From assembly GCA_963716085.1 (NCBI GenBank), contig OY970288.1, forward strand, positions 2,666,001-2,730,000: DNA of 64,000 nt, read 5' to 3'. Within the stretch, counting starts at the first letter, position 1, and the number at the start of each line of letters is the position of its first letter. Positions 41,535-50,677 of the stretch are shown here, in pieces. Under the pieces are notes generated by a model. The model was not told the origin of the DNA. It searched no databases and saw only the letters and a program-made list of their open reading frames with translations. Origin of the DNA: Persicitalea sp963716085 (lineage in GTDB: Bacteria; Bacteroidota; Bacteroidia; Cytophagales; Spirosomataceae). The position numbers and the translations under genes are program-made.

Positions 41535-43565
41535 TCATTTCAATTTCCGCAAATAGTAATCTTCCCCTTTAACGATTAGGTCGGTCATCGTGGTGTCGGT
41601 ACCCAATCGAAGGTCGCTGGTGCGCGGCGGAATTACGCTTTTGTCAAAAAATAGAAAGTCTGCTTCGGGCGGAATCGGTTGCACCCCTTGCTCGAAGGGA
41701 TTGATGGATATGAGCCTTCTGGACAAGTCCTTACCGTACAACGGATATTCAAAATCATCGTTGATTGTTCCCAGCGCTACCGTAGCGTTGGGTGGAACGA
41801 GGGAATCAAAAGCCAAATAGGCTGGATAGGTATCGGGGCGGGCAAAAGTTTGGTACTTGATTCGCTCGGTGGTGAATGCCGACTCGTAGCCGTAGGCTGG
41901 CAATGGTAAAGCACGAATATTGAGATAAACCGACATTACCGCCGAAACGCAAGCCATCATCACGATCAAGCCCACGTACGATTTCCAGGCCCACCTCCGT
42001 GGTTTCAGGATAGAAAGCCGGTGGTTTGAAAAAAGCATCAGCAAAAACAGCGAACCGAACAGGCCCGTTTCAATAAAATACCTTCCCTTGAACGGGTCAT
42101 AAGGTGCTGAATACGAAATAGCCATAAAATGCAATACCACCGCGACAGCCAGATACCAATGCGGTCGCGACCGAAACACTCTTAGAAAAGTAAGCAGAAT
42201 GAGTGGTAGCAGTAGCGCAAAGCCAAACACCCCCCAGTAGGGATTGGCGTTGTAGAATTCGAACCGGCGCTGGAAACTGAATGGCACGATTGAAAAATCA
42301 GTCTCCTCATCCAGCCTCATACCTAGCTTATCTTCCAGCAGTACGATCGGCTTGCGGATCTGCGTGTTCAAGTCGTACCCCCACTGCGCGTTTCGGATGC
42401 CGTCCAGGTTAAAAAAGTCATAACTGTATCGGACTAAGTTTCGGCTGCCCTGTTCGGCCAGGTTACGCAAACTTCCGGCTCGCTCGACCGACTGATGCTG
42501 CAAAGCTGTGGGCGGACCGATGGGATGTCCGAAGACCTGAATGTTTTTGACGTAGCCCGTCGGCAGGGCGTAGATGACTACCGCCACGCCAATCGCCAAT
42601 CCGAGTTTGATAGTTCTTTGGAAAAAAATATTGACGGCTGGCGCCAGGAATACGGTATAAATCATTACGATGAATACCGAAGGCAGCAGAAGTATGAAAG
42701 TCACTTTGTGGCCCAACGTAATGCCAAATACCAAACCTGCCAGATAAAGGTACTTATCGTGCCGGGTAGCGTGGTAGCTATACAAAAAATACAACAAGCA
42801 ACCCAGGTAGGCCGTCAGCACGATGTCGGTTTCGGTAGTGATGGCCTGCATCAGGAAATCCAGAAAAAGGCTGTACGCCAGCGCACAAAAGGAACTAGCC
42901 GAGAGATTGCGGCCTATGCGCTGAGCCGTGCCGAAAACCGCCACCAAGGCAATCCAGTAAGCCGTATGATGGATCAGTTTAAATGCATTCTCTATTTTAC
43001 CTGATATCAGGTAGGTGTAAATCTGGATGGCGGTCACGCTCTTGGGATAGGTGTCCATGTTCCAGTTGGTTCCGCCGAAGTGTTCCATCGTGCCGCGTTG
43101 AATGTAGCGCACGGCCCGGTTGAGGTGCCCCGTCATACTGTCCCACTCATTGGGAACCGTGAAAAGCACCAGCAGTAGGTTGGTGACCCCAATGACGAGC
43201 AACGTCCCGAGCATCAGCGAAAATAGCAGTTTCAGGTAGGGTGACAGTTCACGAAACCAAGCGATGAACGTAGCAGTTCGGTTGTGGATTATGCTCCTTA
43301 CAGAATAGGGTTGCGACCTTCCAGCCACTCGCGGCCACAGCACATAGTAAAACGCCAATACCAAAAAATTACCGACGATCCAGGCGATGGTGTTCGCCGT
43401 CAAATCCAGGGCGGAAAGCACATATCCCGTAGGAATGACGCAGGCCACGAAGAGTACGAAGGAACACAGCAACCACTCGGCCAGCGAGGGTTCACTCAGA
43501 CGCTTGGCTACGAAACCGACCGCACCGACGAACATAAAGAAGAATATCCAGTAGATCGGCTGCAC
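41535..43565 (-). CDS. Multi-spanning membrane glycosyltransferase (GT-C, GT39-like)
   Basis: This 676-residue protein has about twelve membrane segments and a C-terminal soluble part of about 120 residues. The first large loop holds VPNEWDSMTGHLNRAVRYIQ, where the acidic residue in WDSM is at the usual catalytic position of lipid-phosphate-sugar-dependent GT-C enzymes. TETDIVLTAYLGCLLYFLYS and LAGLVFGITLGHKVTFIL also match that group. It would add a sugar on the periplasmic side from a polyprenyl-phosphate donor. An O-antigen ligase or polymerase role is less likely. It starts 9 bases after the aminotransferase gene. Confidence 0.8.
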   Translation of the reverse strand: MQPIYWIFFFMFVGAVGFVAKRLSEPSLAEWLLCSFVLFVACVIPTGYVLSALDLTANTIAWIVGNFLVLAFYYVLWPRVAGRSQPYSVRSIIHNRTATFIAWFRELSPYLKLLFSLMLGTLLVIGVTNLLLVLFTVPNEWDSMTGHLNRAVRYIQRGTMEHFGGTNWNMDTYPKSVTAIQIYTYLISGKIENAFKLIHHTAYWIALVAVFGTAQRIGRNLSASSFCALAYSLFLDFLMQAITTETDIVLTAYLGCLLYFLYSYHATRHDKYLYLAGLVFGITLGHKVTFILLLPSVFIVMIYTVFLAPAVNIFFQRTIKLGLAIGVAVVIYALPTGYVKNIQVFGHPIGPPTALQHQSVERAGSLRNLAEQGSRNLVRYSYDFFNLDGIRNAQWGYDLNTQIRKPIVLLEDKLGMRLDEETDFSIVPFSFQRRFEFYNANPYWGVFGFALLLPLILLTFLRVFRSRPHWYLAVAVVLHFMAISYSAPYDPFKGRYFIETGLFGSLFLLMLFSNHRLSILKPRRWAWKSYVGLIVMMACVSAVMSVYLNIRALPLPAYGYESAFTTERIKYQTFARPDTYPAYLAFDSLVPPNATVALGTINDDFEYPLYGKDLSRRLISINPFEQGVQPIPPEADFLFFDKSVIPPRTSDLRLGTDTTMTDLIVKGEDYYLRKLK

Positions 43566-43574
43566 GTCTAGGGG

Positions 43575-44651
43575 TCAAAGATTTTGATTGATTACGCGGC
43601 TGATCGTTTCGATCTGGTCGGCGGGCTGCCCCACGTACAACGGAAGGCTCAGCACCCGAGACGAAATATCCTCCGAAACCGGACAAGCGTAGTATTTAGG
43701 CAGGAAAGAGAGCGTGTTCAGAGAAGGATAAAAATAGCGACGCGGCGCAATTTCTTCTTTCAAGAGGGCCGCCTGCACCTTACGCATGACGTCGTGCGTC
43801 TCGAACACCACAGGATAGTAGGCGTAGTTGTACGCAATGTCAGGGTGAATTGCCGGTTTTGACAGCCTGTCCCAATTCAGTTGCGCATCGTATTGCACAA
43901 AAACTTCCCGGCGGGCGGCAATAATACTTGGCACGTGCGGGAGGTTGCAAAGGCCCATCGCGGCGTGAAATTCTGAATTCTTACCGTTAATACCCGCGAA
44001 AAAGTACTCTTCATCGCCCCGGTGGCCAAAAGCACGCAGCAGATGAATTTTTTCGTCAAGTTCAGGGTGGTTGGATATGAGCGCTCCGCCTTCTACTGTG
44101 TGAAAGACTTTCGTGGCGTGGAAACTGCACGTGCTCAAATCTCCGTAAGCAAGCAACGACTTCCCGTGGTACTCCACGCCAAAGGCGTGGGCGGCGTCAT
44201 AAATGACTTTCAACGAGTGCCGTTCTGCGATTTCCTGAATTTTTTCCACCGCACAGGGATTTCCGTACACGTGGGTGGCCATGATCGCCTCCGTAGCGGG
44301 CGTGATAGCGGCTTCAATCAGTTCGGGATCAATATTGAAAGTATTCCGGTCGATATCTACAAAAACGGGCGTACAGTTCTCCCACAAAATGGAATTAGTC
44401 GTAGCGACGTAGGAGAAGGGCGTGGTAATTACTTCTTTGGTGATTTCCAGCACTTTTAGGGCAATTTGCAGCACGATGGTACCATTGCCACAGAAATAGA
44501 GCTTATCGACTCCCAGATATGATTTCAATTCACCTTCGAGCTGTTGCAGCAGCGGCCCGTTGTTGGTAAGCTGCACCCGATCCCAGATTTGGTGGATGTA
44601 CTTGATGTACTCCTCGCGATCCGGCAGGAAGGATTTGGTGACGTTAATCAT
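43575..44651 (-). CDS. DegT/DnrJ/EryC1/StrS sugar aminotransferase
   Basis: A 358-residue PLP enzyme that makes an amino sugar from a keto-sugar nucleotide. Fold signatures are present: LYFCGNGTIVLQIALKVL for cofactor binding, VIYDAAHAFGVEYHGKSL with Asp152, and CSFHATKVFHTVEGG, where Lys181 should hold PLP. It overlaps the transporter ATPase gene by 8 bases and is followed by the GT-C gene. With the PglD-like and WbqC proteins it suggests a modified 4- or 3-amino sugar in the exported polymer. Confidence 0.93.
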   Translation of the reverse strand: MINVTKSFLPDREEYIKYIHQIWDRVQLTNNGPLLQQLEGELKSYLGVDKLYFCGNGTIVLQIALKVLEITKEVITTPFSYVATTNSILWENCTPVFVDIDRNTFNIDPELIEAAITPATEAIMATHVYGNPCAVEKIQEIAERHSLKVIYDAAHAFGVEYHGKSLLAYGDLSTCSFHATKVFHTVEGGALISNHPELDEKIHLLRAFGHRGDEEYFFAGINGKNSEFHAAMGLCNLPHVPSIIAARREVFVQYDAQLNWDRLSKPAIHPDIAYNYAYYPVVFETHDVMRKVQAALLKEEIAPRRYFYPSLNTLSFLPKYYACPVSEDISSRVLSLPLYVGQPADQIETISRVINQNL

Positions 44652-45903
44652 TCACGACGGATTCAACCTGGTTCAAAGAAAAATTCAACTGTGGACGGAT
44701 GTAGCCCGGCCATTTTCCGTACCATGTGACGCCCTCGCGGTAATCCTCCACGTCGAAAGTCAGCGCCTCCTCCATATTGTATATCACGCTGCTGGTGTCT
44801 TTGACCACCATAATCGAAATCATGTAGGAACCATCGTTGAGGAAGTGGCCCGGAATTTCCAGGGTTCCGGTCATCAGCCCACGCGAGAAAGACTGCGATG
44901 CCGTCCCGACGTTGAAAATACACTCGCCCGTGTAAGAATACAGGTGGAGACTCAGGTTCAGCTTCGCATCTTCAATCATGTTCCAGAATTCGAAGTGCAG
45001 CTCCATCGGAGTTCTGACATCAATATGCCTGAGCTCATCCTGATAATCGGGCAATAATTTGAAGCTCTTGACCCGGATTTCATCGTTGCCCGGGGCAGTA
45101 TCAATGTCGTCCCAGACGCGTTCCAACTGCTTCTGCGACACCCGGCTGAGATAGGTCGTAACGATGTGGGAGGTTTCGCCCTGATCGAGCAAAAGGCCTT
45201 TCTCAAAGTAAAAAGACTTATTACACAGTGCCTGGATGGCGGTCAGGTTATGGCTCACGAAAAGCAGCGTGCGCCCGCTCTCGGAGACATCGCGCATCTT
45301 GCCCAGGCACTTCTTCTGAAACTCGGCATCGCCTACGGCCAGAACCTCGTCGATGATCATGATCTCAGGCTCGAGATGGGCGGCGATGGCGAAGCCTAAT
45401 CTCACGTACATGCCAGACGAGTAGCGCTTTACGGGGGTGTCAAGAAACTTTTCGACCCCCGCAAAATCCACAATGGCATCGAACGATCTCTTGATTTCGC
45501 TCTTATTCATGCCCAAAATGGCCCCATTGAGAAAAATATTCTCGCGGCCCGTCAATTCAGGATGAAAACCCGTTCCCACTTCCAACAAGCTGGCCACTCG
45601 ACCGTCAATGGCAACCTGCCCGGTGGTGGGATCGGTGATGCGACTCAGAATTTTGAGCAGCGTCGATTTACCCGCGCCGTTGTGCCCCACGATACCGATA
45701 CGATCGCCCTGATCGATGGTGAAGTTAACGTCCTTTAACGCCCAAAATTCCTCCTTTCGGTCGGCGGAGGCGTCTCTTTTCTTTTTATTAAAGAGTTGGT
45801 CGAAGTTCTCGGACACCACATCGCGCAGGCTGGAAGGCTTGCGGGTACCCTGATGATCGATAATGTATTTTTTGCTGATATTTTCAGCCGTAATGACGTG
45901 CAT
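44644..45903 (-). CDS. wzt: ABC transporter ATPase of polysaccharide export with C-terminal sugar-binding domain (Wzt)
   Basis: The 419-residue protein has an ATPase domain (1 to about 250) with Walker A GHNGAGKST at 73-81, signature RYSSGMYVRLGFAIA and Walker B EIMIIDEVLAVGD. The remaining ~160 residues form the extra domain that in O9a-type Wzt reads the finished end of the polymer before export (FEFWNMIEDAKLNLSLHLYS, GHFLNDGSYMISIMV). This implies a capped O-antigen type of chain. It is encoded just after the permease, with 16 bases between them. Confidence 0.93.
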   Translation of the reverse strand: MHVITAENISKKYIIDHQGTRKPSSLRDVVSENFDQLFNKKKRDASADRKEEFWALKDVNFTIDQGDRIGIVGHNGAGKSTLLKILSRITDPTTGQVAIDGRVASLLEVGTGFHPELTGRENIFLNGAILGMNKSEIKRSFDAIVDFAGVEKFLDTPVKRYSSGMYVRLGFAIAAHLEPEIMIIDEVLAVGDAEFQKKCLGKMRDVSESGRTLLFVSHNLTAIQALCNKSFYFEKGLLLDQGETSHIVTTYLSRVSQKQLERVWDDIDTAPGNDEIRVKSFKLLPDYQDELRHIDVRTPMELHFEFWNMIEDAKLNLSLHLYSYTGECIFNVGTASQSFSRGLMTGTLEIPGHFLNDGSYMISIMVVKDTSSVIYNMEEALTFDVEDYREGVTWYGKWPGYIRPQLNFSLNQVESVVND

Positions 45904-45919
45904 AGACGGTTGCTGCGGA

Positions 45920-46753
45920 TCAAATATAATCTACAAAGGTATTCTCCTTCTTGCGAAAGTACATAACGGAGAGAAACAATGCTATTAACGATACGATTAA
46001 TGTAGCATACAGGCTGTTGGGGTCGAAATACGAATTATCGCCCAACAGGCACCACTTAAAACCATCGATAATTCCGACAGCCGGGTTCATGATGTAGTAC
46101 TTGTAGTAGTGAGGTATTGATTCCTTGACATACCGCGTACTGTAGGCGATTGGACAGGCGTACATGCCTACCTGCACAATGAAAGGGATCAGTTGGCCGA
46201 TGTCTCTAAAACGGACATTGATTACCGAAAAGAATAGCCCGAATCCCAGCGCCGATATAAAGGTCAGGATCAGAAAAAGCGGCAGAAACACAATATTGGC
46301 GCTCGGCAAATATTCGTAATAAAAGCTCAACCCGATGAATAATACCAACGAAATAAGAAAGTCGATGAATCCAACCGCCACCGCGCTCAACGGCATGAGA
46401 AGACGGGGAAAATAGACCTTGGACACCAGGTTGGAGTTCAGCACAATGCTATTGCTTACCTGACTAAAAGCGCCCGAGAAGAACGTCCAGATGGTCAGTC
46501 CGCCCAAAATCATTAGCGGATAGGGGATATTCGGGTCAGGGGGCAGCTTAGCCACTTGACTGAAAACAACCACCATCACCAGCATGGTCATCAATGGACG
46601 GACCACGCTCCAGGCTATCCCCAGCAAGGTTTGCTTATAACGCACCGAAATATCGCGTTTGGAAAGTATCCAAAGCAATTGTCGGTTGCGCCAGAGGTCG
46701 AGCCAGTAGTCGGTGCCTGAGCCTCCCGCTTTTATGATAGTGCGATACGCCAT
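45920..46753 (-). CDS. wzm: Polysaccharide ABC transporter permease (Wzm)
   Basis: This 277-residue permease has six hydrophobic segments. The ABC-2 signature ISVRYKQTLLGIAWSVVRPL near 36-55 is the amphipathic/first-membrane part typical of Wzm/RfbA, and FSGAFSQVSNSIVLNSNLVS and YACPIAYS follow. It forms the channel with the Wzt ATPase for export of the undecaprenyl-linked chain across the inner membrane. Length and position are as expected. Confidence 0.95.
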   Translation of the reverse strand: MAYRTIIKAGGSGTDYWLDLWRNRQLLWILSKRDISVRYKQTLLGIAWSVVRPLMTMLVMVVVFSQVAKLPPDPNIPYPLMILGGLTIWTFFSGAFSQVSNSIVLNSNLVSKVYFPRLLMPLSAVAVGFIDFLISLVLFIGLSFYYEYLPSANIVFLPLFLILTFISALGFGLFFSVINVRFRDIGQLIPFIVQVGMYACPIAYSTRYVKESIPHYYKYYIMNPAVGIIDGFKWCLLGDNSYFDPNSLYATLIVSLIALFLSVMYFRKKENTFVDYI

Positions 46754-46759
46754 AGTTGA

Positions 46760-47851
46760 TTACACTCTTTCGTCGGCCATGATGGAAGCATAAACCCCCT
46801 TGAAATACACAATAACAAAAGCCAGCACCAAGCCGAGCAACAGACCGATCTGCGCCCGTTTACCCTGGTCGGCCTTCATGTCGAGGGGTTGCTTCACGGG
46901 TTCAATTATGGTGAACAGGGGTGCTTCCTGAACCAACGACACCTTCATGGCCTCCACGTTGCGACTCGCCTCGGCGTAGAGCTGGGTGATAAATTGCGAG
47001 TTACGCTGCAATTTGGTCACCCGTGCCTGCCCTTCCGGTACCACGATGTTGGTACTGTAATTCATCTGGCGAGCCAGGTTGCTTTCCGTACTGTTCAGGA
47101 TGCGCTCCAAAGAATCCGCACGACTCTGTAGTAATTTAAGCGTTTTGCGGGTTTTGGAAGTTTGGTTTTCGGTATAGACCTCCTCTACCGTTTCCAGCAT
47201 AATGTTAGCCCAACGCTCCGCCAGCAACTCATTGTTAAAGTGGACGGTCAGCATCATGAAGGAAGATTTGCGGTCGGGCTCATACACGGTGGTGGCCACT
47301 TTCACTACGTCCACCACACTATTTAGTGCTTTGTGTTCGAAGACCGAGAAGCTATCTGGATCATTGCTCTTGAAATGAAAGTTTTCCAGCTTGGGCACAT
47401 CCAACCACTCATCATTTCTGATTTCACTGGAATCGATGACGAAATTGGCCAAGAGCATCTTTTTCTTGCCTATTTCAACTTCTTTCATCAAAGCGCGTTC
47501 TAATACAGGGCGTGAATCGACGAAATACAGGAAGTTTTCGCCGGTGTAAATATTGGCATCCGGGGCACCGCCGAGACCGAACATCCCCGCCATTTGACCA
47601 AGGCCTCCGGCTGACCCTCCCCCGGCCCCCAAATTAAAAAGAATACTGGCCTCGTATTGAACAGGCTTTTTGAGGTAAATGTCGAGGGCGTATCCAATGC
47701 CGTAACCTAGTAGGCACAGCAACAGGATCAGCTTCCAGTTCCTGACCAGAGCGTCTTTTGCCGAGACCATCTTCATCACCACTTTTTTGGGAGAGATTTG
47801 GTCTTCGGGGAGCCTTTCGGGATATTTTTCTACGATGATTTCTTGGGCCAT
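46760..47851 (-). CDS. Wzz/KpsE-like chain-length or export co-factor protein
   Basis: This 363-residue protein has two membrane segments (about 36-56 and 335-355) flanking a periplasmic region with a long coiled coil near 225-290 (RKTLKLLQSRADSLERILNS). A glycine-rich loop (LGAGGGSAGGLGQMAGMFGL) lies near 75-95. No kinase domain is attached. In ABC-type systems such proteins (KpsE) link the inner-membrane transporter to the outer-membrane channel. The SLBB export gene directly upstream supports this over a pure chain-length regulator. Confidence 0.88.
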   Translation of the reverse strand: MAQEIIVEKYPERLPEDQISPKKVVMKMVSAKDALVRNWKLILLLCLLGYGIGYALDIYLKKPVQYEASILFNLGAGGGSAGGLGQMAGMFGLGGAPDANIYTGENFLYFVDSRPVLERALMKEVEIGKKKMLLANFVIDSSEIRNDEWLDVPKLENFHFKSNDPDSFSVFEHKALNSVVDVVKVATTVYEPDRKSSFMMLTVHFNNELLAERWANIMLETVEEVYTENQTSKTRKTLKLLQSRADSLERILNSTESNLARQMNYSTNIVVPEGQARVTKLQRNSQFITQLYAEASRNVEAMKVSLVQEAPLFTIIEPVKQPLDMKADQGKRAQIGLLLGLVLAFVIVYFKGVYASIMADERV

Positions 47852-47866
47852 TTGAGCTTTTACTTT

Positions 47867-50423
47867 TTAAGGGCGGATTGTGCGGAAAAGAAGGATGGAG
47901 GTAATGAGCTGGAACAGCGTACCGGTGATGGCCGTACCCTGCTGAATAATTTGTAACGTAGAAAGCGCAGTTTTTTCTTTGGTCGGCACATAAATCTCTG
48001 ACCCCGGCTGCACCTTGGGGTACACGTTGAAAACCAAGAAGCGGCGGGTCCGATCCACCGATCCGTTAGGGTATTTGACATAGGCTGAACTCCGTAAAGA
48101 GTTCTTGGTAAAACCACCAGACTGGGAGACATAGTCCAGGAAATTCATGTCGTCGTTGTACTTCACCGTATTGGGATACAAGAGCGCTCCCTGCACCCGC
48201 ACCGTCTCCAGCCTTTTGGGTATCCTAAGAATATCTCCTTCCTGGATGATAATGTTCTCGTCGGAATCAGGAGTTTGGAGAATTCTTTCAAGTTGGATTC
48301 CCACGAACTCCTGGCGAATTTCGGGTTCCGCTTCCAAGTCGAAGCGCCCCTTCGGCACTTCGGTAGCAATTTGCCCCAGGGCATTGGCCGTTTGCTCCGC
48401 CTCGAATTCCGATATCTCCCGGCTCCGAATCAGCGTAGCCCCTTTCACGTAAGCCAGGTCGGTAAGGCCCCCTGCCCTTCTCACCAGGTCAGAAACTTTA
48501 TCATTTTTGTTGATGATCGCGTACTGACCAGGGTTCAGCACCTCGCCTTCTAGCGTGACGTACTGCTGCTCCTGGTAGTTGGGCGATTTCCTGACGATGA
48601 CCTCGTCGAAAGGATAAAGGGGAAAATTAGTGTCGTCCCCATCGAGGCTCAAATCGCGATTTACATCGAATCGAAAATGTTCCGAAATATTGGCGTCGGC
48701 GGCCCTGGCGTCGGAGTTGCGCACCCGACGGATTACCTCCACCTGCGAAGCCATAGCGGACTCTTTGAAGCCACCCGCCTGCAATATCAAGTCTTCGAGC
48801 GTCATATTGGACGTGTACGCGATGCGACCTTCGTCGCCAATATAAGGGGCGTTAACTTCCCCTATGATTTGGACGTAGGATGGCTCCACCATATCGAACT
48901 GAGAGGGGATAATCACCCTGTCCAGCCGGATGAGCAGCAAATCTTCGGCTTCCCCATTCATAATGTCGCGTAGGTTCAGGGGGATGTTTTGCACCGATTG
49001 ATCGACACGGGTACGCATGACGTTGATGCGACCCATGAATGCGTCTTCTCGTACTCCCTGGGCATTTTCAAGCAATTTTTTCAGCGTAGGATTGCTGTCG
49101 ATCGAGTACTCACCGGGACGCATTACCGCACCTTCCAGCGTAATCAAGTTCTCAAAACGATCCAGAACGGCTTCCACGTCGATGACATCACCGCTTACAA
49201 GTTCAAAAGTATCGAAGTCAGCACTCTCCGGTTGCAATATGATACGTTCCCCCTTATCAGAGATTCTCTTGACCCTTACCCTGGCGCGGTAGGCAATATC
49301 GGTAAAGCCACCTGCAAAGCGAATGATGTCCCCCAGCTTCTCGTCGCCTTTGGCCTCATATAATTTGGGCCGCCTCACATTGCCGCTTATTTCAATCCTT
49401 TTTTTGACAAAACCCACATTAATCCGGTCGTTATCCTGCACCCGGATGGCCCCCTCATCGGTTCCGTTCATCAGTATATCGTAGATATCGAAAGTGGAGA
49501 CCACTTTGCCCCCACGAATAACGCGCACTTCCCGAAATGTACCAATCTCGTTGGGCCCCCCCGCAAAATACAAAGCATCAAAGGCTGATGACAACGAAGT
49601 AAGCGAATAGCTACCCGGCCGGACGACCTCGCCCGTCACGAACAAGCTCACCTGCCGAATCTTGCCCAGGGTAAGCAGCAGCTTCGTACGGGATTCGTTC
49701 CCGCCGGTCCCGAGCATGCCCGGAACAAAACGGGCAAAACGGCCCATCAAGATTTTTTGCGCTTCCTGGATCGTTTTTCCAGCCAAATTCACCACCCCCA
49801 CTTTGGGAAGATTGACATCTCCGTCCCGGTTCACCACCAGCTCTTCATCGGGATATTGCGCGTAGCCATATATGGACAGCGTTAGATTATCGCCCGGCCC
49901 GATCGTGTAATCGCTTGGCGTGGCTATGCTTTGCTCAGGCACGGGGGAGATGGAGCTATCGGCAAAAAGCTCGTACCCATAGATGCTCTCCCGAAGCTCC
50001 TGCTTCAAAAATTCGGCTTGCGTTCTGGCGGCTCTTTTCTGCTCGTTCGCCCGCTCCTCTGCCGTTTTCAAATCATTCGCCGTATTGGATTTCGAGTCGA
50101 GGGGCAACAGGTCACCTTGTGCGTTGGTGGTGGTTTGGATCGGCTGCCCATTGGGGCCGACCACATTGCCCTGAGCGTTGACCGGCACCTGCCTGGGCTG
50201 ACCATTGGGGCCTACCACCGTTTGGGTGGCGCCCTGCTGGCCCTGCGCGGGAGCGCTGGGCCGATTACCCGACTGGGCGGGCGACGAGGTGGGAGTCCCG
50301 GCGCGGCGGGCCGGCGGGTGCAGGGGCCGTCACCTGCGCGAGGGCCGCGTTAGCGGTAAAAAATAACGCAAATGTCATATTCAGAAAATTTTTCTGATAC
50401 ATTGCGAGCGTGTTCAAGTTCAT
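47867..50423 (-). CDS. Large SLBB-domain polysaccharide export protein (KpsD/Wza-like), frameshifted near the N-terminus
   Basis: The main frame covers 783 residues and lacks an ATG. It contains a Poly_export domain (DYTIGPGDNLTLSIYGYAQY at about 100) and roughly six SLBB repeats (for example VTGEVVRPGSYSL, ISGNVRRPKLYE, LEGAVMRPGEYSI, LEGEVLNPGQYAI). Before the domain lie two 18-residue repeats starting VVGPNGQP. A proper signal peptide (MYQKNFLNMTFALFFTANAA) is encoded just upstream from ATG 50423 in another frame, which ends in a stop. Removing one base near 50303, in GC-rich sequence, joins both into about 851 residues. The protein should form the outer-membrane/periplasmic exit channel for the Wzm/Wzt polymer. 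Error or real mutation cannot be told apart here. Confidence 0.88.
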
Positions 50424-50677
50424 GTTGGAAAATTCGTGATAAACGGACAGACGGTGAAGTAGTATAGGCGGGATTCCGGCGACCGAAGAAAAAAGCTAGT
50501 CTTTTAAAAGTGCAAAACAAGTTCGCGAATTTGAAAGGGCAAAGTAAAGGAGATTTTCCCTATTTATAAAGATTTTCCAATTTTTGGAAATTATCAGGCG
50601 CATTCCTTTTGTTAACGTAGCGATATTCGGTATCATTATCCATTCTCAGTTTATTAATATAAAAGGCTAAGCCTTCC
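50424..50677. promoter_or_regulatory. Divergent promoter region between the ABC-type polysaccharide locus and parE
   Basis: These 254 bases are AT-rich. They contain an inverted repeat TTTCCAA-TTT-TTGGAAA at 50574-50590 and, on the minus strand, TTACTTTG (50540-50547), a loose -7 match for the polysaccharide locus. No complete promoter is certain on either strand. Confidence 0.45.
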
